Shown here one piece after another: positions 40,695 to 49,006 of a stretch of 64,000 bases of DNA. The translations under genes were made by a program, and so were the position numbers. The stretch is taken from assembly GCA_958295865.1 (NCBI GenBank), contig CATQHF010000003.1:310001-374000 (forward strand), written 5' to 3'. The notes below the pieces were generated by a model. The model was given only the letters and a program-made list of their open reading frames with translations. It ran no database searches and was not told the DNA's origin. Position 1 is the first letter of the stretch; each line of letters begins with the position of its first letter. The stretch is from an uncultured Dehalococcoidia bacterium (GTDB lineage: Bacteria; Chloroflexota; Dehalococcoidia; Lucifugimonadales; JADFKI01).

Positions 40695-41927
40695 ATGAAA
40701 ATAAGCTGGTTCCACCTGATGCCCTATCGCTTCCTGCCGAAGGATTTCGAGGACAAGTATCGCAGCGTCTGGGTGGATGTCCCCAGCCACCTGTTCGAGG
40801 CAGACAAGGCGCATCAGCTTTACAACGAATACCTGGACGAGCTGGAGTTCGCCGACGAGGTGGGCTTCGACGGCATCTGCGTCAACGAGCATCACAACAA
40901 CGCCTACGGCATAATGCCAAGCCCCAACATCACCGCCGCAACCCTGACGCGGCGCACCAAGGACGCCGCGATCATCGTGCTGGGCAACAGCCTCGCGCTG
41001 TACAATCCGCCCCTGCGCGTCGCCGAAGAGTTCGCCATGCTCGACTGCATCAGTGGCGGCAGACTCGTCGCGGGCTTCCCGGTAGGCACATCCATGGACA
41101 CCAACTTCGCCTACGGCGTCAACCCCGCAATCCTGCGCGAAAAATACTACGAAGCGCACGACCTCGTGATGAAGGCTTGGACAGAGCCGGATATGTTCGC
41201 CTTCAACGGCAAGTACAATCAGGTGCGCTACGCCAACATCTGGCCCCGCCCCCTGCAAAAGCCGCACCCGCCCGTCTGGATTCCCGGCGGCGGCAGCGTG
41301 GAGACCTGGGAGTGGACGAGCCGCATGAACTATGTATATTGCTACCTGAGCTACTCCGGCTACAAGCGCGGCATTCAGGTGATGGATGGCTACTGGAAGG
41401 AGATGGAGCGGCTCGGCACGGACGACAACCCCTATCGCGCCGGCTTCTTGCAGCTCGTATGCGTCGCCGAAACCGACGAGAAGGCGAAGGAACTCTACGC
41501 CGAGCATGTGGAATACTTCTATAAGAAGTGCCTGCATGTGTACGAGGGATTCGCCGACGCGCCGGGCTATCGCACCATCCGCACGCTGAAGGCGGGCGCG
41601 GTCGCGCAGTTGGGCGCGGCGGCGAACGAAAAGCGCCAGGCGATGACTTGGGACGACTTCGTCGAACAAGGCTATGTCATTGCGGGCAGCCCCAAGACGG
41701 TGATTGAAAACCTGCGTAACGCCGTCGAAGGCTTGCGCGTCGGTCACCTCATGGTTCTGCTTCAGATTGGCAGCATGCCCAAAGACCTCACGATGAAGAA
41801 CACCGAGCTATTCGCAACCGAGGTGATGCCCGAAGTCAAGGGCATGTGGGACGAATACGAAGACCACTGGTGGCCCCAGCCCATCGAAGAGCGCGAAGTC
41901 GCGGGCGCGGCATCCGCAGGCCCCTAA
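40695..41927 (+). CDS. LLM class flavin-dependent oxidoreductase
   Basis: 410 aa bacterial-luciferase-like monooxygenase. It begins MKISWFHLMPYRFLP; typical features are EHHNNAYGIMPSPNI, LGNSLALYNPPLRVAEEFAM, DCISGGRLVAGFPVGT and a C-terminal substrate-loop region. Such enzymes use reduced FMN or F420 to oxidise organic substrates. It lies 52 bp after acsA, with GAGAGG ahead of the ATG, and before an alpha/beta hydrolase gene, suggesting an organic-acid degradation unit. Confidence 0.9.
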   Translation: MKISWFHLMPYRFLPKDFEDKYRSVWVDVPSHLFEADKAHQLYNEYLDELEFADEVGFDGICVNEHHNNAYGIMPSPNITAATLTRRTKDAAIIVLGNSLALYNPPLRVAEEFAMLDCISGGRLVAGFPVGTSMDTNFAYGVNPAILREKYYEAHDLVMKAWTEPDMFAFNGKYNQVRYANIWPRPLQKPHPPVWIPGGGSVETWEWTSRMNYVYCYLSYSGYKRGIQVMDGYWKEMERLGTDDNPYRAGFLQLVCVAETDEKAKELYAEHVEYFYKKCLHVYEGFADAPGYRTIRTLKAGAVAQLGAAANEKRQAMTWDDFVEQGYVIAGSPKTVIENLRNAVEGLRVGHLMVLLQIGSMPKDLTMKNTELFATEVMPEVKGMWDEYEDHWWPQPIEEREVAGAASAGP

Positions 41928-41960
41928 CCCCGAACTGCCACCAACTCCGTAGCATCGTAT

Positions 41961-41980
41961 GGGCAGGCTAATGCCTGCCC
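41961..41980. terminator. Perfect 8-bp hairpin GGGCAGGC/GCCTGCCC
   Basis: Perfect stem with a TAAT loop in the gap between the LLM and hydrolase genes. It shares its core with the palindrome at 241-271, so it may be a dispersed repeat or a weak transcription attenuator. Confidence 0.4.
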
Positions 41981-42034
41981 GTAACTTGCGTTGCATCAAA
42001 CACAAAATCACACGAATATCAGAGGTTTGCACAG

Positions 42035-42829
42035 ATGGTCATCCAGCACAACGGACAAGCAGTGAAGGTTGGCGACGCCCAAATCGAAGTCGCCAGCAAG
42101 GGCAGCGGCGAACCGCTCGTATATCTGCACGGCGCATTCGGATACAACGCATGGCATCCGTTCCTCGACGCGCTCGCCGAAAACTTCACGGTGTACGCGC
42201 CCGTGCAGCCCGGCTTCACAGACAGCGCCCCCGGCCCCGACGACATAGACGATATGCTCGACCTGACCCTCTACCACTTCGACCTGCTGGACGCCCTGGG
42301 ACTGCAATCGCCCAATGTCGTAGGCCACTTCCTCGGCGGCATGATTGCCGCGGAGATGGCGGCGCTTCGCCCCGGCAGCATCCGCAAGCTCATAATGGCA
42401 GCGCCCGCCGGCATCTGGCTAGACGACGCGCCCGGCGTGGACTACTTCGCCGTCCCAATGAACGAGCTCCCCGGCGTCCTATTCGCAAACCCCGACTCCG
42501 AAGCGGCGGCGTCTGTGCTGCCCGAGCCAAAAGACGACCTAGAGCGCGGAACGCAGATTATCGAACGCGCGCGCTCCCTCGCCACAGTCGGCAAATTCCT
42601 CTGGCCCATCCCCGACAAAGGCTTGAAAAAGCGCATGAGCCGCATCACAGCCCCCACCCTCGTAGTCATGGGCGAGCAAGACAAGATAGTGCCAGCATCC
42701 TACGCCAGCCAATTCACCACCCGCATCCCCAACGCATCCGCGCAAACCATACCAAACGCCGGCCACATGCTAATGATCGAGCAAGCAGACCAGTTCGCCG
42801 ACATAGTAGCGGCGTTCTTGAAGGAATAG
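42035..42829 (+). CDS. Alpha/beta hydrolase fold protein lacking the nucleophile serine
   Basis: 264 aa. The fold is clear: LVYLHGAFGYNAWHPF (oxyanion region), VVGHFLGGMIAAEMA (nucleophile elbow), ITAPTLVVMGEQDKIVP (acid) and IPNAGHMLMIEQAD (catalytic His). The elbow reads GHFLGG: residue 99 is Phe where GHSxGG has Ser, so classical esterase chemistry is not possible. The change needs one base (TCC to TTC). The protein could be inactive, a cofactor-free oxygenase-like variant, or a binding protein. Last of the acsA-LLM-hydrolase series. Confidence 0.85.
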   Translation: MVIQHNGQAVKVGDAQIEVASKGSGEPLVYLHGAFGYNAWHPFLDALAENFTVYAPVQPGFTDSAPGPDDIDDMLDLTLYHFDLLDALGLQSPNVVGHFLGGMIAAEMAALRPGSIRKLIMAAPAGIWLDDAPGVDYFAVPMNELPGVLFANPDSEAAASVLPEPKDDLERGTQIIERARSLATVGKFLWPIPDKGLKKRMSRITAPTLVVMGEQDKIVPASYASQFTTRIPNASAQTIPNAGHMLMIEQADQFADIVAAFLKE

Positions 42830-42947
42830 CGCGCCTTCATAGATGCGTGAATGTACTGTCTAGGGGAAATCTGATGGTATGCAGATTTCCCTTATTTCTT
42901 TATATGCGATAAGTGAATTTATGCGGATGCAAACATCATGGCATGAT

Positions 42948-42975
42948 TTGCAGAGTTAAATCTCTTTGCTACAAT
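42948..42975 (+). promoter_or_regulatory. Promoter for the permuted tRNA-like RNA and downstream gene
   Basis: TTGCAG (42948-42953), a 16-bp spacer and TACAAT (42970-42975, five of six bases of the -10 consensus). The expected start is about 42981-42983, at the first bases of the outer helix of the RNA. Confidence 0.55.
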
Positions 42976-42979
42976 GATA

Positions 42980-43070
42980 TTGTTCCGGTGGAAGACACGG
43001 AGGTTCAAATCCTCGCCTCTGGACCACGGAGCCGGAGTAGCTTAGTCAGGTGAAGCGTCCGCCGGAACAA
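42980..43070 (+). ncRNA. tRNA-like RNA with circularly permuted order (3' half before 5' half)
   Basis: Outer helix 42980-42992 pairs with 43058-43070 (13 bp including one G-T). Inside, in order: variable-loop-like AGACAC; T-arm GGAGG-TTCAAAT-CCTCG (42999-43015) with the standard T-loop; CCTCTGG plus ACCA (43016-43026), i.e. the 3' acceptor strand, discriminator and CCA; a five-base joint; CCGGAG (43032-43037), which pairs with CTCTGG (43017-43022); TA and the D-arm GCTT-AGTCAGGTG-AAGC (43040-43056); then TCCGC, which pairs with GTGGA (42988-42992) as an anticodon stem would. So all tRNA arms are present but cut at the anticodon and joined at the acceptor end. No anticodon loop exists. One acceptor base (43016) is unpaired. 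Confidence 0.6.
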
Positions 43071-43102
43071 TTCCATTGCTGACCTCCTCGAAGAAGGTTT
43101 AT

Positions 43103-43600
43103 ATGTTGAATGAGGACAGGATTTATGATCGGCAAGGGCGTCCTGTCATCAATCTCCAAAACAGCCACGACTTGGACACCGCCCAGCACTTCCTAGCCGA
43201 CCATGCCTCTGAGCTGATAGTTGCCTTCGACCACCATGCGGTTGATCCTGAAGTGTTCATTTACGCCGTCACTCCTGACGGTGTGCTTTCTGCCGGCGAC
43301 TACTATCTTTGGCCGTTGCTTCACCAAACGGCGAAGCGTATCGGTGCGGAACTGGATGACACAAGACGCAAGGCAGACAGTCCTTGGAGTTGGCACCACT
43401 ACCGAGTAAGTATGAGAAAGTGGGTGAAGCGGATGCCGCAGCTTTACACCCTCATCCGAATTCGCAAATCTACCGTTCATGCCATTTGTGCCTGGGATCT
43501 ACAAGGTAGCCGACCCAATGACCTTGTTGTTCTCAACACTGACCTGAATCTGACTGGATTAACGCGACAGGCGGCTCTGAATATCGTGAACACACACTAA
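43103..43600 (+). CDS. Unknown 165-aa protein downstream of the tRNA-like RNA
   Basis: Starts MLNEDRIYDRQGRPVINLQN at ATG 43103, five bases after GAAGAAGG; a TTG at 43076 would add nine residues and has no such site. No signal peptide or membrane segment. It has a mixed alpha/beta pattern (ASELIVAFDHHAVDPEVFIY, KWVKRMPQLYTLIRIRKSTV, SRPNDLVVLNTDLN). I recognise no family. It begins 33 bases after the outer helix of the tRNA-like RNA, with no terminator between, so both are probably on one transcript. Codon use is less GC-biased than that of nearby metabolic genes. Confidence 0.6.
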   Translation: MLNEDRIYDRQGRPVINLQNSHDLDTAQHFLADHASELIVAFDHHAVDPEVFIYAVTPDGVLSAGDYYLWPLLHQTAKRIGAELDDTRRKADSPWSWHHYRVSMRKWVKRMPQLYTLIRIRKSTVHAICAWDLQGSRPNDLVVLNTDLNLTGLTRQAALNIVNTH

Positions 43601-43724
43601 GGCGTTTTACGCCTGAATAGCGCAAAGGAGTCTCTTGAACAGGCAATTGCATCTAAATCGTCATTATATTCCGTTGGATACGAGTGCCTTCCCCTTGTTT
43701 CACCGAACCCCCTCCCCCTCCTCT

Positions 43725-43864
43725 TGTCATTCCGAACGGAGTGAGGAATCAAAAATCCTAACCCACCAAACACATAAACTTCAGCAACCACCCCCGCACT
43801 CCGTCTTGCCATCAGTCCGCGAAACACCGCCCCCAACCCCTAAACACAACCCAATTCTTAATTC
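43725..43864. repeat. Dispersed repeat (minus orientation), cut by IS copy 1
   Basis: Reverse-complement matches to 56405-56515 can be followed piecewise: GAATTAAGAATTGGGTTGTG, GGTTGCTGAAG, TATGTGT, GGTGGGTTAGGATTTTT. The GTCATTCCGAAC...GAGTGAGGAATC end also matches 30739-30775. The IS insertion point lies inside the AATTAAGAATT tract; the other half of the broken repeat is at 51609-51640. The gap 43601-43864 has no gene. Confidence 0.7.
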
Positions 43865-44883
43865 ACCCCGTGTGCAAGTATAAGCTTCATGTGAGCAGCT
43901 TGGAGATTTGGAAAGGAAGATTGCCAAGAGACTGATTCAGCATCACTGCCAAGGTGTGGCTAAGTACCTTCCTGATGAGCCTGTTTCCCAGATGCCACAA
44001 GTCCCTGGCACCCACACTCTTCACTGAGTAGCGGGCTTCCAGCCGGCTGAACAGCGTCTCTATCCGATAGCGCACACGACTGCACAAAGACGTCCATCCC
44101 ACCTCCTCATCCCGCCCGGATGACTTCTTCTTGAATGCCGCGTGCAGCCACACTCCCTGCTTCTCAAGCTCTTCCCGCAAGCGCGGACTCCAGTAGTTGC
44201 GGTCGCCCAGTATCAAACCCTGCTGTCCATCGATCAGGCTTGCGACGACCTCAGTGTCTTGGATGTGCGCGGGCGCGAGGACGAACCCCACGATTACGCC
44301 CGGCAGCGCCACTAAAGTGTGCAGCCGAAAGCCGTAGAAATGACCCTTTTCAGTCGAGGCGTGGCCGTAAGTCGCCCATTCCCGGAACAGCTTGTGCCTG
44401 TTGGCGCGGGGGAACTCGCAGACCGCTATGGGCATGCTGTCCACTATGTGCACACCCTCATCTTTGGGTATGTCTTGGAGCAGTCGCTGCCAGATGTGCC
44501 TTTTGACTTCGCGCAGGTTCGCAGCCTGCCTCGTGAATGTGGTGCGATGCACCTTCGCCATAGCCGGAAACAGGTGTGAGTAGTGTCTGCGGAAGTAGTC
44601 GTATATGGCTTTGTCCTTGTTGAGTTCCAGGTACTCGCCCACGACTTCCATAGTGAGAACCTCGCTGTCGGCGAGCAGTGGCATAGGGCCTCTCTGCCTG
44701 AGTCGTTTGTTTGCCAGTATCTCTTTGAGCATATCGTCAATTAGGCAGAAAGCGGTTATGCGGTTATGATGAAAGTGTCCAGGTCCATAGCAATCTCCTG
44801 AGATTGTAGTTAACCTCATTAGAAACGCTGTGTACCTGGATTTCAACTCCGATTATCCTCGCTCATAAACTTGCACACGGGGT
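43865..44883 (-). mobile_element. IS982-type insertion sequence, copy 1 (1019 bp)
   Basis: Ends ACCCCGTGTGCAAGT and ACTTGCACACGGGGT are perfect 15-bp inverted repeats. The transposase reads on the minus strand. The right end is followed by TAGGTTA (44884-44890), whose matching duplication lies beside copy 2 (52652-52658), not beside this copy's other end. The left flank TAATTC (43859-43864) matches the complement of GAATTA (51635-51640) beside copy 2. So the outer flanks of the two copies are exchanged. It is 8 bp longer than copy 2 because of an insertion near the transposase start. Confidence 0.92.
43887..44788 (-). pseudogene. IS982-type transposase, frameshifted by 8-bp duplication
   Basis: From ATG 44788 the frame runs MDLDTFIITA then stops. 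Compared with copy 2, eight bases (GCATAACC) are duplicated just after codon 9, which moves the rest out of frame. The remainder is intact: ADSEVLTMEVVGEYLELN, HIVDSMPIAV with the first Asp, LILGDRNYWSPRL with the second Asp, and RYRIETLFSRLE with the Glu of the DDE triad. An in-frame start could only come from the IS end (44846), giving an unnatural N-terminus, so it is probably inactive. Confidence 0.88.
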
Positions 44884-45173
44884 TAGGTTATACTTTGGAT
44901 AAAGGTCTTGATTTAGTCGCTCGCTTTAATGGTAAATACATCATAGGCGAAGCGAAGTTTCTTACGGATTTCGGAGGGCATCAAAACGCTCAATTTAACG
45001 ACGGCATAGCGCCGCTCGCATTGCCCAATCTCAAAGCAATCCCCATCGCCATTCTCGACGGAGTATTGTACATTAGCGGTAGAAACAAGATGCACCGACT
45101 CATTACGACAGAATTGAAGAACGAGAACATTATGAGTAGCCTCGTTCTTCGAGAGTTTCTTTATCAGGTGTAA
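44884..45173 (+). pseudogene. Type II restriction endonuclease, C-terminal piece
   Basis: From the IS junction the frame reads YTLDKGLDLVARFNGKYIIG then EAKFLTDFGGHQNAQF, with Asp, Glu and Lys (GLD...GEAK) spaced as in a PD-(D/E)XK nuclease centre, and ends REFLYQV. It has no start of its own. The N-terminal piece is at 52652-53151 on the other strand; fused across one copy of the TAGGTTA duplication the two read ...KENLG-YTLDKG... without a frame break, total about 260 aa. The partner methyltransferase starts 5 bp downstream. Confidence 0.88.
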
Positions 45174-45178
45174 TTTCT

Positions 45179-46306
45179 ATGCTTCTGACATATAAGGACA
45201 AAAAGAGTAAGGCTGACATTCTTGGCGGCGGTGAAAAGGCGCGGCTGGAGACGGTTTGCGACAAAGGCTCAACAAACAAGCTAATCCAAGGCGATAACCT
45301 ACCCGTTCTCCGAAGCCTTTTAGATGACTATCAGGGCAAAGTGAACTTGATATACATCGACCCGCCATTCGCCACCAACGGGCAGTTCAGGATAGGCGTG
45401 GACAGGGCTAACACAATAAGCAGCAGCAAAGACGACGCTTTGGCTTACAGCGATACGCTGGTTGGCGCAGAGTACTTGGAGTTCATGCGTGAGCGGCTAA
45501 TTTTGCTGCGGGAGTTGCTGTCTGAACAGGGCTGCATCTATCTTCACATTGATTACAAAATCGGACACTACTTGAAAGTGCTGATGGATGAGGTTTTTGG
45601 ACAGAAACATTTTCGCAACGACATTGCCCGCATCAAGTGCAACCCGAAGAACTTTCCCCGCAAGGCTTACGGGAACATCAAAGATCTGATACTTTTCTAC
45701 TCCAAGTCGGACAAGATGACATGGAACGACCCTAGACTTCCATTTTCAGAAGAGGATACCGCGCGACTGTTCAGAAAAGTTGACAAAGAAGGGCGGCTGT
45801 ACACCACCATTCCACTACACGCGCCGGGAGAAACTCGCAACGGCAGCACAGGCAAAGCATGGCGCGGTATAAGTCCGCCCAAGGGCAGGCACTGGCGCAG
45901 CGCCCCTGATGAGCTGGAGAAACTAGACAGGCAAGGGCTTATCGAATGGTCAGCGAATGGCGTTCCCCGCAAAAAGATATTCGCAGATGAACGCCCGGGC
46001 AAGCGGGTCCAGGACATACTGACTTTCAAGGACCCGCAATATCCCGTCTATCCAACACAGAAGAGCCTAGAGTTGTTGAAGTTCCTCGTTGAAGCGTCAT
46101 CCAATGAAGGGGATTTGGCGCTGGATTGCTTCTGCGGTTCAGGCACAACGCTACTGGCTGCCCAAACGCTCAATCGCCGCTGGATTGGGATTGATGATTC
46201 AGCGCCAGCGATAGAGACCACCCGAAAGCGGCTGTCGCAGACGCCAAGCGACCTGTTCTCTCAAACCGATTATGATTTCTTGATCGGGCAAACTGGCCGC
46301 CGCTAG
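45179..46306 (+). CDS. Site-specific DNA methyltransferase (beta-class, N6-adenine or N4-cytosine)
   Basis: 375 aa. The catalytic motif IV is IYIDPPFATNG at about 60, and the SAM-binding motif I is LDCFCGSGTTLLAA near the C-terminal end, giving the beta-class order (IV before I). DPPF with this order fits N6-adenine methyltransferases of type II/III systems. It is intact and begins 5 bp after the C-terminal piece of the endonuclease gene. Because that gene is broken, this methyltransferase is now an orphan. It is more AT-rich than the host genes and its last four bases overlap the convergent LLM gene. Confidence 0.92.
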   Translation: MLLTYKDKKSKADILGGGEKARLETVCDKGSTNKLIQGDNLPVLRSLLDDYQGKVNLIYIDPPFATNGQFRIGVDRANTISSSKDDALAYSDTLVGAEYLEFMRERLILLRELLSEQGCIYLHIDYKIGHYLKVLMDEVFGQKHFRNDIARIKCNPKNFPRKAYGNIKDLILFYSKSDKMTWNDPRLPFSEEDTARLFRKVDKEGRLYTTIPLHAPGETRNGSTGKAWRGISPPKGRHWRSAPDELEKLDRQGLIEWSANGVPRKKIFADERPGKRVQDILTFKDPQYPVYPTQKSLELLKFLVEASSNEGDLALDCFCGSGTTLLAAQTLNRRWIGIDDSAPAIETTRKRLSQTPSDLFSQTDYDFLIGQTGRR

Positions 46307-47322
46307 GCTGATTGGAGGCGCGCTATCATGTCTTTTAGGACTTCTTCGTCTTCGCCGGAGTTGACGGGGATCGAGAAGCTGAGCGAGCTTGCGAATGGGC
46401 CATAGGTCGCCTTTATCTTGTCGACGACGTCATCGTAGCTGCCGACTATGGCGAACTCGTCCAGCATTTCGTCGGTGATGAGCGCGCCCATCTCGCCCCA
46501 CCTGCCTTCGACGGACATGCGGTAGAGCCTCTGCGCGGTGTCGTTCCAGCCGTGATGGTTCATTACGGGGGCGTAGCTGCGGGTGGAGGCGTAGAACGAT
46601 ATGGCGTTCTTGACCTCTTGGCGGCTGCGCTCGATGTGTTCTTCGCTGGGCCCGGTGATGACATAGCCGCCGCCGTTGATGTCGATGTCGGCGAGCGTCC
46701 TGCCTGCCCGCTCCGCGCCTTTTTGCAGGTTGGGTATCGCCACCTCGTTGATGTACTTGAATGTGCCGAATGAGTGGAGCAGCACGCCGTCGCAGACCTC
46801 GCCCGCCGTTTGCAGCATTCGCTCGTTGACCGCCGCGATGTATATCTTGATGTCGGGATGCTCTATGGGATCGGGCGTGAAGAACGGGGGCATCAGGTTG
46901 AAGTTGTAGAAGTCGCCCTTGAAGTCCAGCTTTTCGCCCGTCTGCCAGCTGTTCCATATATGTCGGAGCGCCAGGATGTACTCGCGCATGCGGGCGGCGG
47001 GTCTGCCCCAGGGCATGTTGAAGCGCCTGACGATGTGACCGCGAACCTGACTGCCCATGCCCAACTGGAAGCGTCCGCCGGACAGCGATTGCAAGTCCCA
47101 TGCCATGTACGCGGTGTCCATCGGGCTGCGCGCGAACGACAGGGCGATGGATGTGCGTACCTGCGCGCTTTCTGTGTGTTCTGCCGCCAGAGCGGCCGTG
47201 ATAAACGGGCTGTGTTTCGTCTCGTTGGTCGCAAAGAAGTCGTAGCCGAGTTCCTCCGCCTTGCGCGCCTTCTGCGGGACATCCGCGACCAAGCCGCCCT
47301 GCATGCCTGTGCCAACCTTCAT
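46303..47322 (-). CDS. LLM class F420-dependent oxidoreductase
   Basis: 339 aa luciferase-like enzyme. Start ATG 47322 (MKVGTGMQGGLVADVPQKAR) has GGAGG eight bases ahead; the longer frame to 47388 is less likely. Recognisable parts: GYDFFATNETKHSPFITAAL, SIALSFARSPMDTAYMAWDL, LSGGRFQLGMGSQVRGHIVR and TPDPIEHPDIKIYIAAVNER. It resembles the TIGR03617-type F420-dependent group. It lies inside the inverted segment and converges with the methyltransferase gene. Confidence 0.9.
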   Translation of the reverse strand: MKVGTGMQGGLVADVPQKARKAEELGYDFFATNETKHSPFITAALAAEHTESAQVRTSIALSFARSPMDTAYMAWDLQSLSGGRFQLGMGSQVRGHIVRRFNMPWGRPAARMREYILALRHIWNSWQTGEKLDFKGDFYNFNLMPPFFTPDPIEHPDIKIYIAAVNERMLQTAGEVCDGVLLHSFGTFKYINEVAIPNLQKGAERAGRTLADIDINGGGYVITGPSEEHIERSRQEVKNAISFYASTRSYAPVMNHHGWNDTAQRLYRMSVEGRWGEMGALITDEMLDEFAIVGSYDDVVDKIKATYGPFASSLSFSIPVNSGEDEEVLKDMIARLQSA

Positions 47323-47449
47323 CTGCGCTGCCTCCACTTGTGTAAGATTTAGTCCGTCTATCTTATCAGAGCGGGGGCGCGGTCGCACACAAAGCCTGCC
47401 GCTAATGCGTTATAATATCGCCTGCAATCTTATTAAGCAGGAGCATGAT

Positions 47450-48061
47450 ATGGCTGACGAAATAGGTCTGTTTGAGGCGATGCACACGCAGCGGGCGATT
47501 AGGTACTTCAAGCCCGACCCGGTGCCGGAGGAACTGTTGACGAAGCTGCTGGAGGCGGCGTCCAAAGCGCCGAGCGGCACCAATCGCCAGATGTGGCACT
47601 TTATCGTCGTGCGGGACGACGGGCTGCGCGCTGAGCTGGCGGGCATATATCGGCGCGCGGGGCGCAACGCCTTGCCCAACCTGCAATGGCTTCAGGATGC
47701 CAACCCGCGCATCTTGCGATCCGCGACGCACCTGATAGAGCACATGGACGAGGCGCCGGCGCTGCTGCTCGCCTGCATCGAGCACGGCGGCTCCACGAAC
47801 CTGACGACCGGCTCATCCATCTATCCGGCGGTGCAGAACATACTGCTGGCGGCGAGAGGGCTGGGGCTTGGCAGCGTGCTGACCACATTCCATAAGCAGT
47901 ACGAGGATGAAGTGCGCGCGCTTTTGGGCATACCTGACAATGTGGAGACCGCCGCCCTGCTGCCCATAGGCTATCCTGCGGAGGGCGTGGGATACGGCGC
48001 GACGCGACGCAAGCCGCTGGATGAGGTTACTCACTGGGACGGCTGGACGCAGAGCGACTAA
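47450..48061 (+). CDS. Nitroreductase family protein
   Basis: 203 aa FMN-binding nitroreductase fold. It has the FMN phosphate-binding HTQRAIRYFKPDPVPEELL, APSGTNRQMWHFIVV, the dimer-interface helix SIYPAVQNILLAARGLGLGS, and ALLPIGYPAEG near the end. Reductants and substrates vary widely in the family. TATAAT at 47411-47416 and AGGAG before ATG 47450 mark its expression signals. The frame is open upstream to 47261, but that part lies across the divergent gene. Confidence 0.9.
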   Translation: MADEIGLFEAMHTQRAIRYFKPDPVPEELLTKLLEAASKAPSGTNRQMWHFIVVRDDGLRAELAGIYRRAGRNALPNLQWLQDANPRILRSATHLIEHMDEAPALLLACIEHGGSTNLTTGSSIYPAVQNILLAARGLGLGSVLTTFHKQYEDEVRALLGIPDNVETAALLPIGYPAEGVGYGATRRKPLDEVTHWDGWTQSD

Positions 48062-48169
48062 TCTTGCTTTTCAAGCGCGCTGGCAGATTGCGCTTGGCGG
48101 CGCGGCAAGTCGCGCGGGCAAACCTGATATAATTGCCCCTGTATTCAAGCGCAGGAGTTAGGAGAACTT

Positions 48170-48949
48170 ATGGCATACGAATTCATCACATACGAGAAGA
48201 AGGGGCGCATCGCCTATGTAACCATCACCAGGCCGGAGCGGCTGAACGCGCTGCATCCGCCCGCCAACGCGGAGCTATACGATGCCTTCTGCGATTTTCG
48301 GGACGACCCGGACGCATGGGTTGCGATACTGACCGGCACGGGCGAAAGGGCGTTCAGCGCGGGCAACGACTTGCGATATACGGCGGAGCATGGCAGAAGG
48401 GACCGTTCCGGGGAGATAGCCCGCTTCGGCGGCATAACCTCCAACTTCGAGTGCTGGAAGCCGATAATAGCGGCGGTGAACGGCTATGCGCTCGGCGGCG
48501 GGCTTGAGCTTGCTATGGCGTGCGACATCATCATCGCCGCAGACCATGCGGAAGTGGGCTTGCCTGAGCCGCGCGTCGGGTTGATTGCGGGCGCGGGGGG
48601 GGTTCACAGACTGCCCCGACACATTCCGTTCAAGATTGCGATGGGCATGCTGCTGACGGCGCGGCGCATTCCGGTTAAGGAAGCGTATCGCCTTGGGCTG
48701 GTGAATGAGGTCGTGCCGCTGCAAGATCTGATGGCTACGGCGGAACGCTGGGCTAACGAGATTCTGGAAGTCGCGCCACTGTCGGCGCGCGCAAGCAAGC
48801 AGATGTCCACGAGCGGGATGGACTGGCCGCTGGACATAGCGCTCAATCGCACTTACAGCGAGCAGCTGAAGGCGTCGGCTTCCGACGACTTCGTGGAGGG
48901 GCCCTTGGCGTTCTCTGAGAAGCGCAAGCCCAACTGGACGGCGAGCTGA
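48170..48949 (+). CDS. Enoyl-CoA hydratase/isomerase family protein
   Basis: 259 aa crotonase fold. Oxyanion-hole motifs are AFSAGNDLRYTAEHG (about 61-75) and GYALGGGLELAMACD (about 105-119); LPEPRVGLIAGAGGVHRLPR contains the first catalytic-type Glu, while the position of the second is not acidic, so it may not be a standard hydratase. TATAAT at 48128-48133 and TAGGAGAACTT before the ATG give a clear promoter and binding site. The gene is followed 57 bp later by the M1 aminopeptidase. Confidence 0.92.
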   Translation: MAYEFITYEKKGRIAYVTITRPERLNALHPPANAELYDAFCDFRDDPDAWVAILTGTGERAFSAGNDLRYTAEHGRRDRSGEIARFGGITSNFECWKPIIAAVNGYALGGGLELAMACDIIIAADHAEVGLPEPRVGLIAGAGGVHRLPRHIPFKIAMGMLLTARRIPVKEAYRLGLVNEVVPLQDLMATAERWANEILEVAPLSARASKQMSTSGMDWPLDIALNRTYSEQLKASASDDFVEGPLAFSEKRKPNWTAS

Positions 48950-49006
48950 CGGGGCGAACAGGGCGAATATGGACGGACGGGATATAGGATATAGCGAGAG
49001 GAATCA

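Noticed and set aside
42997-43026. Ordinary tRNA gene fragment left by an integration event
   Set aside because: An integration scar would repeat one tRNA end. Here complementary halves of a whole cloverleaf occur in swapped order, inside a matching 13-bp outer helix and directly after a promoter. Not fully excluded.
42980-43070. Permuted (two-piece) tmRNA
   Set aside because: The D-arm is a canonical tRNA D-arm, not the reduced tmRNA form, and no tag-peptide frame or pseudoknot region follows; the downstream gene is a full-length protein.
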